Shown in pieces: positions 33,677-42,178 of a stretch of DNA of 64,000 nt. Source of the DNA: Zoogloea dura (GTDB lineage: Bacteria; Pseudomonadota; Gammaproteobacteria; Burkholderiales; Rhodocyclaceae); contig NZ_JABBGA010000017.1 in the NCBI RefSeq assembly GCF_012927165.1, forward strand, positions 47,573 through 111,572, given 5' to 3'. Position numbers and translations under genes: made by a program. Positions within the stretch are counted from its first letter, which is position 1; each line of letters begins with the position of its first letter. Below the pieces are notes generated by a model, which was not told the DNA's origin, did not search any database, and saw nothing but the letters and a program-made list of their open reading frames with translations.

Positions 33677-33693
33677 CAGCCCGAAGCGGGCCC

Positions 33694-33742
33694 AAAAAAA
33701 GAAGCCCCGCCGCCTTCCCCGGAAGAGGCGGCGAGGCGGGGC
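33694..33742 (-). terminator. Terminator after ABC transporter operon
   Basis: On the minus strand GCCCCGCC-rich arms form a long stem around a short loop, followed by TTCTTTTTTT. It separates the ABC operon from the AbrB-family gene. Confidence 0.85.
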
Positions 33743-33794
33743 GCAAACCGGCGCAAGGGAGGTGGCGCGCCGGGGTCAGGGAACACTCAGGGAA

Positions 33795-34862
33795 TCAGAA
33801 CACCCACACCGCCTCCGGCGGAAACTCCAGCCAGCGCTGCCCAGCCGCCTCGGGGCGCTTGCCCCAGGCGCGCAGCAGGGTGTCGCCGGCATGGAAAACG
33901 TACTCGTAGCGATCCCCCAGAAACATCGAGGTGGCCAGGTCCATGGCCAGGCGGTGCTCGCCGGGTCCGTCGGCCAGGTGCAACTGCTCCACCCGCAGCA
34001 CCGCCTTGACCTCCTGGCCGATGGCGGCGTCGCTGCGCCGGCGCCCCCACAGCCGCAGCTGCCCAGCCACCTCGACGCAGGCCTCGCCGTCGCAGATCTC
34101 GGTGATCCGCCCCTTCAGGATGTTGTTGCTGCCCATGAAGTCGGCGACGAAATAGGTCTGCGGCTGGCTGTACATCTCCTGGGGCGAGCCCTGTTGCTCG
34201 ATCACCCCGCCGTTGAGCAGCAGGATGCGGTCGGACATGGCCATCGCCTCGGACTGGTCATGGGTCACCACCAGGGCCGACAGCTGCATCTCGACGATCA
34301 GGTTGCGCAGCCAGGCCCGGGCCTCCTCGCGCATCTTGGCGTCGAGGTTGGAGAGCGGCTCGTCGAGCAGGATCACCGGCGGGTTGTAGACCAGCGCCCG
34401 GGCGATCGACACCCGCTGCTGCTGGCCGCCGGAGAGCTGGTGCGGGTAGCGCTCGGCGAGGTGGCCGAGGCCCAGGTTCTTCAGCGCCGCCTGGACCCGC
34501 TCGGCGATCTCGCCCTGCCCCACCTTGCGCAGCTTGAGGGGGTAGGCCACGTTGTCGAAGACGGTCTTGTGCGGCCACAGGGCGTAGGACTGGAAGACCA
34601 GGCCCAGATCGCGCTTCTCGGCCGGGATGTCGATGCCGGCGGCGGCGTCGTAGATGGTCCGCCCGGCGATGGTGACCGAGCCGGCGTGGGGCTGCTCCAG
34701 CCCCGCCACCGCCCGCAGCAGGGTGGTCTTGCCACTCCCCGAGGGGCCCAGCAGGGACACCACCTCGCCGCGCCGCAGCTGCATGGAGACGCCCTTCAGG
34801 ATGGGGTTGTAACCGTAGGACAGGGCGAGGTTGTCCACGGACAGGATGGTCTTGTCAGTCAT
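33795..34862 (-). CDS. ABC transporter ATP-binding protein (FbpC/PotA type)
   Basis: The 355-residue ATPase has Walker A GPSGSGKTT, signature LSGGQQQRVSIARAL, Walker B VILLDEPLSNLDA and a C-terminal TOBE-like regulatory domain (residues ~240-355). It drives import through the permease gene it overlaps by eight bases. The overall architecture matches iron(III), polyamine or 2-aminoethylphosphonate importers. The substrate cannot be fixed from the ATPase. Confidence 0.93.
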   Translation of the reverse strand: MTDKTILSVDNLALSYGYNPILKGVSMQLRRGEVVSLLGPSGSGKTTLLRAVAGLEQPHAGSVTIAGRTIYDAAAGIDIPAEKRDLGLVFQSYALWPHKTVFDNVAYPLKLRKVGQGEIAERVQAALKNLGLGHLAERYPHQLSGGQQQRVSIARALVYNPPVILLDEPLSNLDAKMREEARAWLRNLIVEMQLSALVVTHDQSEAMAMSDRILLLNGGVIEQQGSPQEMYSQPQTYFVADFMGSNNILKGRITEICDGEACVEVAGQLRLWGRRRSDAAIGQEVKAVLRVEQLHLADGPGEHRLAMDLATSMFLGDRYEYVFHAGDTLLRAWGKRPEAAGQRWLEFPPEAVWVF

Positions 34863-36525
34863 GAAGTTTCACTCCGAAACGCAGGGCCAGGGCGAGGCCG
34901 GAGCCCACCAGCAGCATGTTGATCAGGGACAGGGCGGCCACCACATCGACGGCGCCGGAAGCCCACAGGGAGACGATTTGCGCACCGATCACCTCGGTGC
35001 CGGGCGACAGCAGATAGACGCCGGTGGAGTACTCGCGCTCGAAGATCATGAACACCAGCAGCCAGGCGCCGAGCAGGCCGTTGCGGATCAGCGGCACGGT
35101 GATGTCGAGGGACACCCGGGCCCGCGAGGCGCCCACCAGGCGGCCGGCCTCCTCGAGTTCCGGCCCCACCTGCATCAGCGCGCTCTGGATCAGGCGCATG
35201 CCGTAGGCCAGCCACACCACCGCATAGGCAAACCACACGCTGAACAGGGTCGAGCGCAGCGGCGCCAGGAAGGGCACGAAGAGGAAGACCCAGAACACCG
35301 CCAGGCCGGCCATCAGGCCCGGCACCGCACGCGGCGTGAGGACGATGTAGTCCACCAGCCGCGACAGGCCGTCCGGCTTGCGATGGGTGGCCAGCCCCAC
35401 CAGCAGGTAGCCGCCCACCGCCAGCGCGCCGCCGAAGGTGCCGATCAGGATGGAGTTGAGGATGGAGCGGATCATCACGTCCTCCTCGAACACCGCCCGG
35501 AAGTGGTCCAGGGTCAGCACCTCCAGCAGGTTGATGCCCGTCCCCCAGCTGCTCACCACCGAGCGCAGGGCCACGCCGGACACCGGCACCACGATGGTCA
35601 GCAGCAGCCACAGGGCGATCACCGCCAGGGCCAGCCACTTCCACGGGCCCAGGGCCAGGGGCCGCTGGCGGGCCGACTTGCCCTTCATCGCCACGAAACG
35701 CTGGGCCGACTTGAGCAGGGCCCGCTGCAGCAGCACCAGCGGAAAGGTCACCGCGATGATGCAGGTGGCCACCGCCGCCATCAGGTGATACGAGGGCGTG
35801 CCCAGCTTGTTGGTGAGCTTGTAGAGGTAGGTGGTGAGCACCAGGTGGCCCTCCGGGTCGCCCAGGATCAGCGGCAGGCCGAAGATCTCGAAGCCCAGGA
35901 AGAACACCAGCACCCCCACGTAGAGCAGGGCCGGCGAGACCATCGGGATGGACACGTCACGGGCCACCCGGAAGGGGCTGGCGCCGCTCAGGCGGGCCGC
36001 CTCCTCCACGTCGGAGCCCAGGTTGCGCAGGGCCGACGACGAATACAGATACACGTGGGGGACGTGGGTCAGCCCGGCGATGACGACGATGGCGGCCAGC
36101 GAGTAGATGTTCCAGGGCACGTAGCCGAAGAGCTCCTCGAACCATACCGAGAAGAAGCCGACCGGCCCCAGCGACACTACGTAGCCGAAGCCCAGCACCA
36201 CCGGCGACACGAAGATCGGGATCAGGATCGGCGTCTCAAGCCAGCGCCGCCCGGGCAGGTCGGTGCGCACCATGATGAAGGCCAGCACGGCGCCGAGGGG
36301 GATGGCGATCACGCTCATGCCGACGGCGACGATCAAGGTGTTGCGGGTCGCCATCCAGAAGTCCGGATCCTCGAAGATGAAGACGAAGGACTCCAGGCTC
36401 AACTGCGCCGAAGGCATGAAGAAGGGACCGGACAGGACGCTTTGCCAGAGCACCAGGCCGAGCGGAAAGAAGACGGACAGGGCGAGCAGCGCCACCACTG
36501 CCCGTCGGGGCAATGTCTGCAACAT
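34855..36525 (-). CDS. ABC transporter permease with two fused permease domains (FbpB type)
   Basis: The 556-residue protein has about twelve helices in two similar halves, each with an EAA loop (SDVEEAARLSGASPFRVARDV and PELEEAGRLVGASRARVSLDI). One polypeptide therefore makes the whole channel, as in FbpB/AfuB/ThiP. It is encoded between the ATPase and the binding protein in one operon. There is a gap of about 100 bases to the binding-protein gene. Confidence 0.93.
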   Translation of the reverse strand: MLQTLPRRAVVALLALSVFFPLGLVLWQSVLSGPFFMPSAQLSLESFVFIFEDPDFWMATRNTLIVAVGMSVIAIPLGAVLAFIMVRTDLPGRRWLETPILIPIFVSPVVLGFGYVVSLGPVGFFSVWFEELFGYVPWNIYSLAAIVVIAGLTHVPHVYLYSSSALRNLGSDVEEAARLSGASPFRVARDVSIPMVSPALLYVGVLVFFLGFEIFGLPLILGDPEGHLVLTTYLYKLTNKLGTPSYHLMAAVATCIIAVTFPLVLLQRALLKSAQRFVAMKGKSARQRPLALGPWKWLALAVIALWLLLTIVVPVSGVALRSVVSSWGTGINLLEVLTLDHFRAVFEEDVMIRSILNSILIGTFGGALAVGGYLLVGLATHRKPDGLSRLVDYIVLTPRAVPGLMAGLAVFWVFLFVPFLAPLRSTLFSVWFAYAVVWLAYGMRLIQSALMQVGPELEEAGRLVGASRARVSLDITVPLIRNGLLGAWLLVFMIFEREYSTGVYLLSPGTEVIGAQIVSLWASGAVDVVAALSLINMLLVGSGLALALRFGVKLHD

Positions 36526-36628
36526 GGGGAATCTCCGCGAGAAGGGAGTTTGAAAAGCGGGGAGCGGAGGCGTCAGGCCCGGCCGGCACGCAAGCGCGCA
36601 GCCGGCCCAACGGGGCGGCAGGGCCCGC

Positions 36629-37732
36629 TTACTTCGCCTTGACGGCGGCGTTCCACTGCTTGAGGAAGTCGAGGCGCTTGGCCTGATCCAGGTAGGTCAG
36701 CAGGCCGGTGCCGATGGGCACAGGGCGCAGGGCGTCGCCCAGTTGCTTCTTGAGGCCGCTGGCGGTGGTGTCGCCCTCCACGTCGGGGCGGATGGCGTAG
36801 AGGTCGGCCTTGCTGGCGATGATCTCCTGGCCCTTCTTCGACAGCACGAAGTCCACCCACAGCTTGGCCGCGTTGGGGTGCCTGGCGCCCTTGGCGATGA
36901 ACATCACCCGGGACAGCACCAGGGTGTAGTCCTTGGGCAGCACGATGCCGATCGACGGATCCTTCTGCGCCCGGGTCAGGGCGTAGGCGGTGTTGAGGTT
37001 GTAGCCGATCAGGTTCTCGCCCGAGGCGATGCGCTCCATCATGGTGCCGGTGGCGCCCTGCACCCTCACGGACACGCCACCGAAGGCCTTGAGCAGGTCG
37101 GCAAAGCCGGCACCATTGACCTGCTTGTCCTGGGTCACCAGCATGAAGCCGACACCGGACTTCTCCGGGTCGTAGGTGGTCACCTTGCCCTTGTACTTGT
37201 CGGCCTGGGTGGTCAGCAGGCGGATGAAGTCGGCGTGACTCTGGGGCACGTCGGCGGCCGGCACCAGGCGCTTGTTGTAAACAATGCCGATCGGCTCGTA
37301 GGTGGTGCCGAAGGCCTCGTTCTTCCAGTTGGCCCACTCCGGCAGCTTGGCCGTCTCGGCCGACTTGTGGGGCTGGGCGTAGCCGTCATTCACCAGCTTG
37401 ACCTGCAGGTCCATGGCCGACGACCAGGTGACGTCCGCCGAACTGCCCGCCGCGCTCTCGGAGATGAAGCGGTTGTACAGCTCGGTGGTGCTCATGTTGC
37501 TGTACTCGACCTGCACAGCCGGGTACTGCACGCGGAATTCGCGGATCAGGTGGTTGGCCTGCTCGTTGTCGGTCACGCCATAGATCACCAGCTTGCCTTC
37601 CCGGGCGGCCGCGGCGGCCAGATCGGAAGCGGACTGGGCGCGGGCCGGCAGGCTGCCGGCAGCCAGCCCGACGAAGGTGGCGGCGATCAGGAAGCCAAGG
37701 CGGCGGCGGGACTGCTGGAACGGGAACGTCAT
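36629..37732 (-). CDS. ABC transporter periplasmic binding protein (iron(III)/AfuA-like)
   Basis: The 367-residue protein has a signal peptide with a twin-Arg-like RRRLGFLIAATF start and Ala-rich cleavage (ARA-QS). The mature part is a family 1 binding protein (LVIYGVTDNEQANHLIREF, DVTWSSAMDLQ, AFGTTYEPIGIVYNKR). GAGGAGACATC before the ATG fixes the start. The FbpA tyrosine pair for Fe3+ is not obvious, so a phosphorylated or organic-acid ligand is possible. It is divergent from the two-component system, which probably controls it. Confidence 0.9.
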   Translation of the reverse strand: MTFPFQQSRRRLGFLIAATFVGLAAGSLPARAQSASDLAAAAAREGKLVIYGVTDNEQANHLIREFRVQYPAVQVEYSNMSTTELYNRFISESAAGSSADVTWSSAMDLQVKLVNDGYAQPHKSAETAKLPEWANWKNEAFGTTYEPIGIVYNKRLVPAADVPQSHADFIRLLTTQADKYKGKVTTYDPEKSGVGFMLVTQDKQVNGAGFADLLKAFGGVSVRVQGATGTMMERIASGENLIGYNLNTAYALTRAQKDPSIGIVLPKDYTLVLSRVMFIAKGARHPNAAKLWVDFVLSKKGQEIIASKADLYAIRPDVEGDTTASGLKKQLGDALRPVPIGTGLLTYLDQAKRLDFLKQWNAAVKAK

Positions 37733-37918
37733 GATGTCTCCTCTGTGTTTTTGTGAGCCGTCCATCGCATCCGGGTGGGGCCTGTGCCCACTGCCGGAGC
37801 GTGTGGGACGGATCATTCGCCGATCGCCTTTCGATTCGCTTTCAGTCTTTCCTGGCGCTACGCTGGCGACACTTTCCGCTGTCTGCCCCCTCCCGCCCGT
37901 TGATCGAAAGCGAGCGCC
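37733..37918. promoter_or_regulatory. Divergent control region between ABC operon and TctDE-like system
   Basis: CTTTC occurs at 37828, 37839 and 37847 on the plus strand, the first two at an 11-base period. A further CTTTC lies at about 37872 and an inverted GAAAG at 37906. The first repeat is 96 bases upstream of the binding-protein ATG, close to the 91-base position in the porin promoter. These are candidate binding sites for the response regulator encoded next door. Confidence 0.55.
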
Positions 37919-38599
37919 ATGCGCATCCTACTCGTGGAAGACCACCCTGAACTCGGCGAATGGCTGGCCAAATCCCTGCGCCAAGCCGGCTACGCCATCG
38001 ACGTGGCCGACCGGGGCGACCATGCCGAGCACTTCCTGCTGACTCAGGAGTACGACGGGGTGATCCTCGACCTGACCCTGCCCGGCAAGGACGGCCTCGA
38101 CGTGCTGCGCGGTCTGCGCGCCCGCGGCTCGCGCATCCCGGTGCTGATCCTCACCGCCCGCGGCGCCGTGGACGACCGGGTCAAGGGCCTCAACCTGGGG
38201 GCCGACGACTACCTGGCCAAACCTTTCGAGTTGAACGAGCTGGAGGCGCGCCTGAAAGCCCTGCTGCGCCGCTCGGCGGGCTTCAACCCGGTGGTGCACA
38301 TCGGCCGCCTGGACTTCGACACGGTGAGCCGGATGGCCAGCGTGGACGGCCAGCCCCTGCACCTGACCCCGCGGGAGCTGGCGGTGCTCGAGGCCCTACT
38401 CCTCCGCGGCGGCCGCCCCCTCGCCCGCGAAGCCTTGTTCGAGAAGGTCTTCAGCCTGGATGAGGACGCCCGCGCCGAAGCCATCGAGATCTACGTCCAT
38501 CGCCTGCGCAAGAAGCTCGATGGCAGCGGGGTGCGGGTCACCACGGTGCGCGGCCTGGGCTACATGCTCGGGCCGGACAGCCTGCCGGAGGCCCCGTGA
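37919..38599 (+). CDS. OmpR-family response regulator (TctD-like)
   Basis: The 226-residue protein has a receiver domain (LLVEDHPELGEWLA; Asp in VILDLTLPGKDGLDVL; Lys in DDYLAKPF) and a C-terminal winged helix (LTPRELAVLEALLLRGGRP, EIYVHRLRKKLDGSGVRVTTVRG split by a turn). It most resembles TctD, which controls tricarboxylate uptake in other bacteria. Its GTGA overlap with the sensor gene shows tight coupling. Confidence 0.93.
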   Translation: MRILLVEDHPELGEWLAKSLRQAGYAIDVADRGDHAEHFLLTQEYDGVILDLTLPGKDGLDVLRGLRARGSRIPVLILTARGAVDDRVKGLNLGADDYLAKPFELNELEARLKALLRRSAGFNPVVHIGRLDFDTVSRMASVDGQPLHLTPRELAVLEALLLRGGRPLAREALFEKVFSLDEDARAEAIEIYVHRLRKKLDGSGVRVTTVRGLGYMLGPDSLPEAP

Positions 38600-40008
38600 A
38601 GGGCAGCAGCCTCAAGCGCCACCAGACTCTCTGGCTGGTGGGCGTGCTGTCGGTGCTGCTGGCGGTGGACGCCTGGTTCAGCTACGGCGATGCCCAGCGC
38701 GCCGCCAACCACGCCTACGACCGCTCCCTCTCGGCGTCCGTGCGCGGTATCGCCGAACGGGTGTACGCCACCGAGAGCGAGGTGGTGGTGGACGTGCCCT
38801 ACTCGGCGCTGGAGCTCTTCGAGGCCGGTAGCGCCGATCGCATCTACTACGCCGTGCAGCACCAGGGCGGTGCCCTGATCACCGGCTACGAGGGCCTGCC
38901 GCCCCCGCCGGCGGCCGACTTCAACAAGGCGGTGTTCTACGACGGTGTATACAAGGGCCAGATGCTGCGCCTCGGCGCCATCGTCAAGCCCCTGTACCGG
39001 CCGGAGTTTCCCAAGCCGGTCATGATCGTCGTGGCCGAGACCACCAATGCCCGCCAGGACGTGGTCAACCAGCTCTTCCTGTGGGAATTCGCCCGCAAGG
39101 GCCTGGTCATCGCCGTGGCCCTGGTGGTGGTGCTGGTGGCCACCGTCGTCGCGGTGAAACCCATTGACCGCCTCGGCGCCACCCTCCTGGCCCGCCCCGA
39201 GGACGACCTGACGCCCCTCGACGGCCGTGACGTGCCGGCCGAGATCAAGCCCCTGGTGGACGCCACCAATCACCACCTGGCGCGCATCGGCAAGATGCTG
39301 GAAGCCCGCCGCCGCTTCATCACCGATGCGGCCCACCAGCTGCGCACCCCGCTGGCCGTGCTCAACACCCAGGCCGAATACGCCCTGCGCCAGGACGACC
39401 CGGGCGAGATGCGCAGTGCCGTGGATGCCCTGCACAGCAGCCTCGGCCAGGCCATCCGGCTGGCCAACCAGCTGCTGTCCCTGTCGCGTGCGGAGCCGAT
39501 CAACGGCCTGATGGTCCATCCCCAGCCGGTGGACCTGAGCGCCACCGCCCGCGAGGTGGTGATCGACCTGCTGCCCCTGGCCGGCCGCAAGGCCATCGAC
39601 CTGGGCATCGAAGGCTCGGAGTCGCCCCTGATGGTGGACGGGCAACCCCTGCTGCTGCGCGAGATGGTCTCGAACCTGGTGGACAACGCGCTGCGCTACA
39701 CGCCGCCCGGCGGCATGGTCACCGTGGAGGTGGATAGGCCGGCAGACAGGCTCGACACCACCCGGCTGCGCGTGATCGACAACGGCCCAGGCGTGCCGCC
39801 GGCTTCCCGCGACGAGGTCTTCCTGCGCTTCTTCCGGCTGCCCGGCAGCGATCACACGGGCAGCGGACTGGGCCTGTCCATCGTCAAGGAGATCGTGCTG
39901 GGGCACCACGGCGAGATCCGCCTGCTGGACGGCCAGGCCGCCGGCATCGGGCGGCCGGGTCTGACGGTGGAGATCAGGCTGCCCCTGCGGGCAGCGGCCT
40001 CAGCGTAG
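38596..40008 (+). CDS. Sensor histidine kinase (TctE-like)
   Basis: The 470-residue protein has two transmembrane helices (about residues 12-28 and 170-190) flanking a ~140-residue periplasmic sensor. The dimerisation domain has the phospho-acceptor His in DAAHQLRTPLAVL. HATPase boxes are intact (NLVDNALRYTPPGG, IDNGPGVPP, GSGLGLSIVKEI). It starts at a GTG overlapping the regulator stop. The periplasmic domain presumably senses the substrate of the adjacent transporter. Its 3' end overlaps the convergent gene by nine bases. Confidence 0.92.
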   Translation: MKGSSLKRHQTLWLVGVLSVLLAVDAWFSYGDAQRAANHAYDRSLSASVRGIAERVYATESEVVVDVPYSALELFEAGSADRIYYAVQHQGGALITGYEGLPPPPAADFNKAVFYDGVYKGQMLRLGAIVKPLYRPEFPKPVMIVVAETTNARQDVVNQLFLWEFARKGLVIAVALVVVLVATVVAVKPIDRLGATLLARPEDDLTPLDGRDVPAEIKPLVDATNHHLARIGKMLEARRRFITDAAHQLRTPLAVLNTQAEYALRQDDPGEMRSAVDALHSSLGQAIRLANQLLSLSRAEPINGLMVHPQPVDLSATAREVVIDLLPLAGRKAIDLGIEGSESPLMVDGQPLLLREMVSNLVDNALRYTPPGGMVTVEVDRPADRLDTTRLRVIDNGPGVPPASRDEVFLRFFRLPGSDHTGSGLGLSIVKEIVLGHHGEIRLLDGQAAGIGRPGLTVEIRLPLRAAASA

Positions 40009-41001
40009 GGCCAGGGCCCGGAAGCGGTTCGGACGCCCCAGCATCAGCGCGCCGAATTCGTCCAGCAGCGCGGGGCAGATGGCCTCGGGCTTGAAGGTAA
40101 AGGTGGCGAAACCGAGGCGCTCCAGGTTGCGCGACTCCAGGACGATCTCGTTGTTGTCGAAATCGGCGCGCCACATCACCTTCACGCCAATCTCGTCGGC
40201 CACGGTGAACAGTGCCCCCTCCAGCTCCCGCTGGCGGTTGCGGCGTTCCTGGCATTCGAATTTCATGCCCAGGTCAAAGAGCACCTGGCGCAGCCGCTCG
40301 ACCCCTCCGCCAACGCGCTCGAGCGTGCGCACGCCCGGCCCCCTGAGGGTGTAGCCCAGGGTCACCCGCTCGATACAGCCGCCGTTACGCTCTTCCTGGG
40401 TGCGGAAGTCCGTATGCCCCTCGACCCACGAAAGATTGCGGAAGGCATCGTCGGAATCCATGAAGAGGTAGTCACGGCTGACGCGCGGCTTGAGGTAGTT
40501 CAACTGGGTGGTGAGGTCGTGGAAGTAGCCGAACACCAGGCGCAGGCAGCGGCCCATGCCCTCCCGCACCTGCTCGATGCGCTGGCTGTCGGCACCGGCC
40601 TGGCGCTGACGGCTGGCCACCTCGCCCCGAAGTTCATCGAGCAGCCCGCCGGCCAGCAGGCCCGGCAAGGGCATCTCCGCCTCGGCGGGCTTGGTGGCGG
40701 GCTCGGCGCTGGCCTCGAAAGCGGCTTCGGCCGCCTCTTCGATACGCGGAAACATCGAGTCGACCGGCTTGCCCGTCAGGTCCTTGCGCACCATGCCCAG
40801 GCCTGTGTAGCGCGAATCCAGCTTCTGCACCCGGCGACGGGCGGCCTCCATGTCGAAGGACTCGATGTCGGCGAGGAGCGCAGCGGCGTCGGCGTCGAGG
40901 GTCGGCAGGGTGCTCGTTGCGGCATCCTTGTCACGAGCAGGAAACTCAGGCTCGCCGGGGGCGGCCTCGGCCGGCGGATGGAAGCGGGGATCTGGGCACA
41001 C
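40000..41001 (-). CDS. Conserved hypothetical protein, 333 aa
   Basis: The protein has a Pro/Ala-rich charged N-terminus (residues 1-40), a helical region with an Ala/Glu-rich linker near residue 90, and a more compact C-terminal half. That half contains LVFGYFHDLTTQLNYLKP, DYLFMDSDDAFRNLSW and ERVGGGVERLRQVLFDLG. No signal peptide or membrane helix is seen, so it is probably cytoplasmic. I believe it is conserved in betaproteobacteria but do not recognise a function. Its end overlaps the sensor kinase gene by nine bases, tail to tail. Confidence 0.75.
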   Translation of the reverse strand: MCPDPRFHPPAEAAPGEPEFPARDKDAATSTLPTLDADAAALLADIESFDMEAARRRVQKLDSRYTGLGMVRKDLTGKPVDSMFPRIEEAAEAAFEASAEPATKPAEAEMPLPGLLAGGLLDELRGEVASRQRQAGADSQRIEQVREGMGRCLRLVFGYFHDLTTQLNYLKPRVSRDYLFMDSDDAFRNLSWVEGHTDFRTQEERNGGCIERVTLGYTLRGPGVRTLERVGGGVERLRQVLFDLGMKFECQERRNRQRELEGALFTVADEIGVKVMWRADFDNNEIVLESRNLERLGFATFTFKPEAICPALLDEFGALMLGRPNRFRALALR

Positions 41002-41151
41002 GGTTCTTTATCTGACCACGGACTGTAACTTCAGGATACAACGCCCCGGAGCCTGCGTGTCGTCGAGACATGCACTCCAGGCCTTTCGCCTTGCAGGATA
41101 CTGACATTATTCTAGCCCACGATCACCCGGCAGCCAGCCTCCCCGCATGCA

Positions 41152-42057
41152 TCAAGCCGCCCAGGGGCTGAACACGCGGCGGGCAATGCCATAGATCAGC
41201 GCCTGGGCCGGTGCCGGGGTCCTCCCGGCGAGGCGCACCACGGCGTAACGCCCGACCAGGCTCGGCGGGAACAAGCCGAGAGGCACCAGCGCCCCCGATT
41301 CGATCTCCCGCCGCACCGCCGCGAAGACGCTCATCAGGATCATGTCGCTCTCCAGCGCCACCTCCCGCTGGATGTCGTAGCTGTCACAGCAGAATGTGAC
41401 CAGGCGATCCGGATGGCCATCGGGCCCGAAAGCCTCCACCAGGCGGCGCGTCAGATCTCCGCTGACCACCGAGCAGGACACCGGGTAGCGCCGCACCGCC
41501 CCCAGATCGCGCTGGGGCATGGCCAGGATCGGGTGCCCCTTCCGGCACAGGAAGTCACCAGGCTGGTCGGGCAAGCGCTCAATGTCCAGGCCCTCGGGAT
41601 CGAGGATGGCGCTGGAATCCACCACCACCAGGTCGTAACGCTCCGCCCGCAGCTCGTCGATCAGTTCGGGGGTCCGCCCCATGAAGGCGTTGATGCGCAG
41701 ACGGGGATGCTCGCGGGCCAGTTCGACCATGCACGGACGCAGCAGGACCGAGGCCGGGGTCGGGCTGAGGCCGAGGTTGACGCTGCCTGCATCGCCCCCG
41801 TGCATCAGCGCGAACTCCCGGTGGATCTCGTTGCTCTCCAGGATCATGCGGCGGGCCCGGGCCAGCAGGGCCTTGCCGAAGGGTGTGATCAGGCTGCGAT
41901 GCCCGCTGCGGTCGAACAGGGCCACACCCATCTCCTGCTCCAGGCTCTGGATGCTGCGGCTCAAGGCCGACTGGCTGAGATGCACCGCCTCCGCCGCCCG
42001 GTGAAAGGTGCCGTGGTCGCACAGGGCCACAAAGTGCTTCAACTTGCGGATATCCAT
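41152..42057 (-). CDS. LysR-family regulator divergent from amidase
   Basis: The 301-residue protein has a standard LysR N-terminus (MDIRKLKHFVALCDHGTFHRA, then LSQSALSRSIQSLEQEMG) and a two-lobed effector domain. It is divergent from the Tat amidase and DcaP-like porin genes with a 121-base AT-richer gap. The likely job is to induce them in response to an amide or aromatic substrate. The effector is unknown. Confidence 0.92.
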   Translation of the reverse strand: MDIRKLKHFVALCDHGTFHRAAEAVHLSQSALSRSIQSLEQEMGVALFDRSGHRSLITPFGKALLARARRMILESNEIHREFALMHGGDAGSVNLGLSPTPASVLLRPCMVELAREHPRLRINAFMGRTPELIDELRAERYDLVVVDSSAILDPEGLDIERLPDQPGDFLCRKGHPILAMPQRDLGAVRRYPVSCSVVSGDLTRRLVEAFGPDGHPDRLVTFCCDSYDIQREVALESDMILMSVFAAVRREIESGALVPLGLFPPSLVGRYAVVRLAGRTPAPAQALIYGIARRVFSPWAA

Positions 42058-42178
42058 GTCGAGCCCTCCTGATGATGCAGAGACCGCATCAAGCCGATGA
42101 AATATTTACGATTGTGTAATCCATTCTGCCAAACAGAAAATCCCTCTGCCACACCCGGCAATCACACCAGGAGGAAAC
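42058..42178. promoter_or_regulatory. Divergent promoter region, LysR / amidase
   Basis: An AT-rich core (GAAATATTTACGATTGTG near 42100-42117) interrupts GC-rich flanks, and CAGGAGG precedes the amidase ATG. LysR-type operator dyads are expected here but none is strong by eye. Confidence 0.4.

Noticed and set aside
34831..36642. 600-codon plus-strand open frame opposite the ABC permease
   Set aside because: Gln/His/Arg-rich shadow frame; the minus strand has EAA loops and membrane helices.
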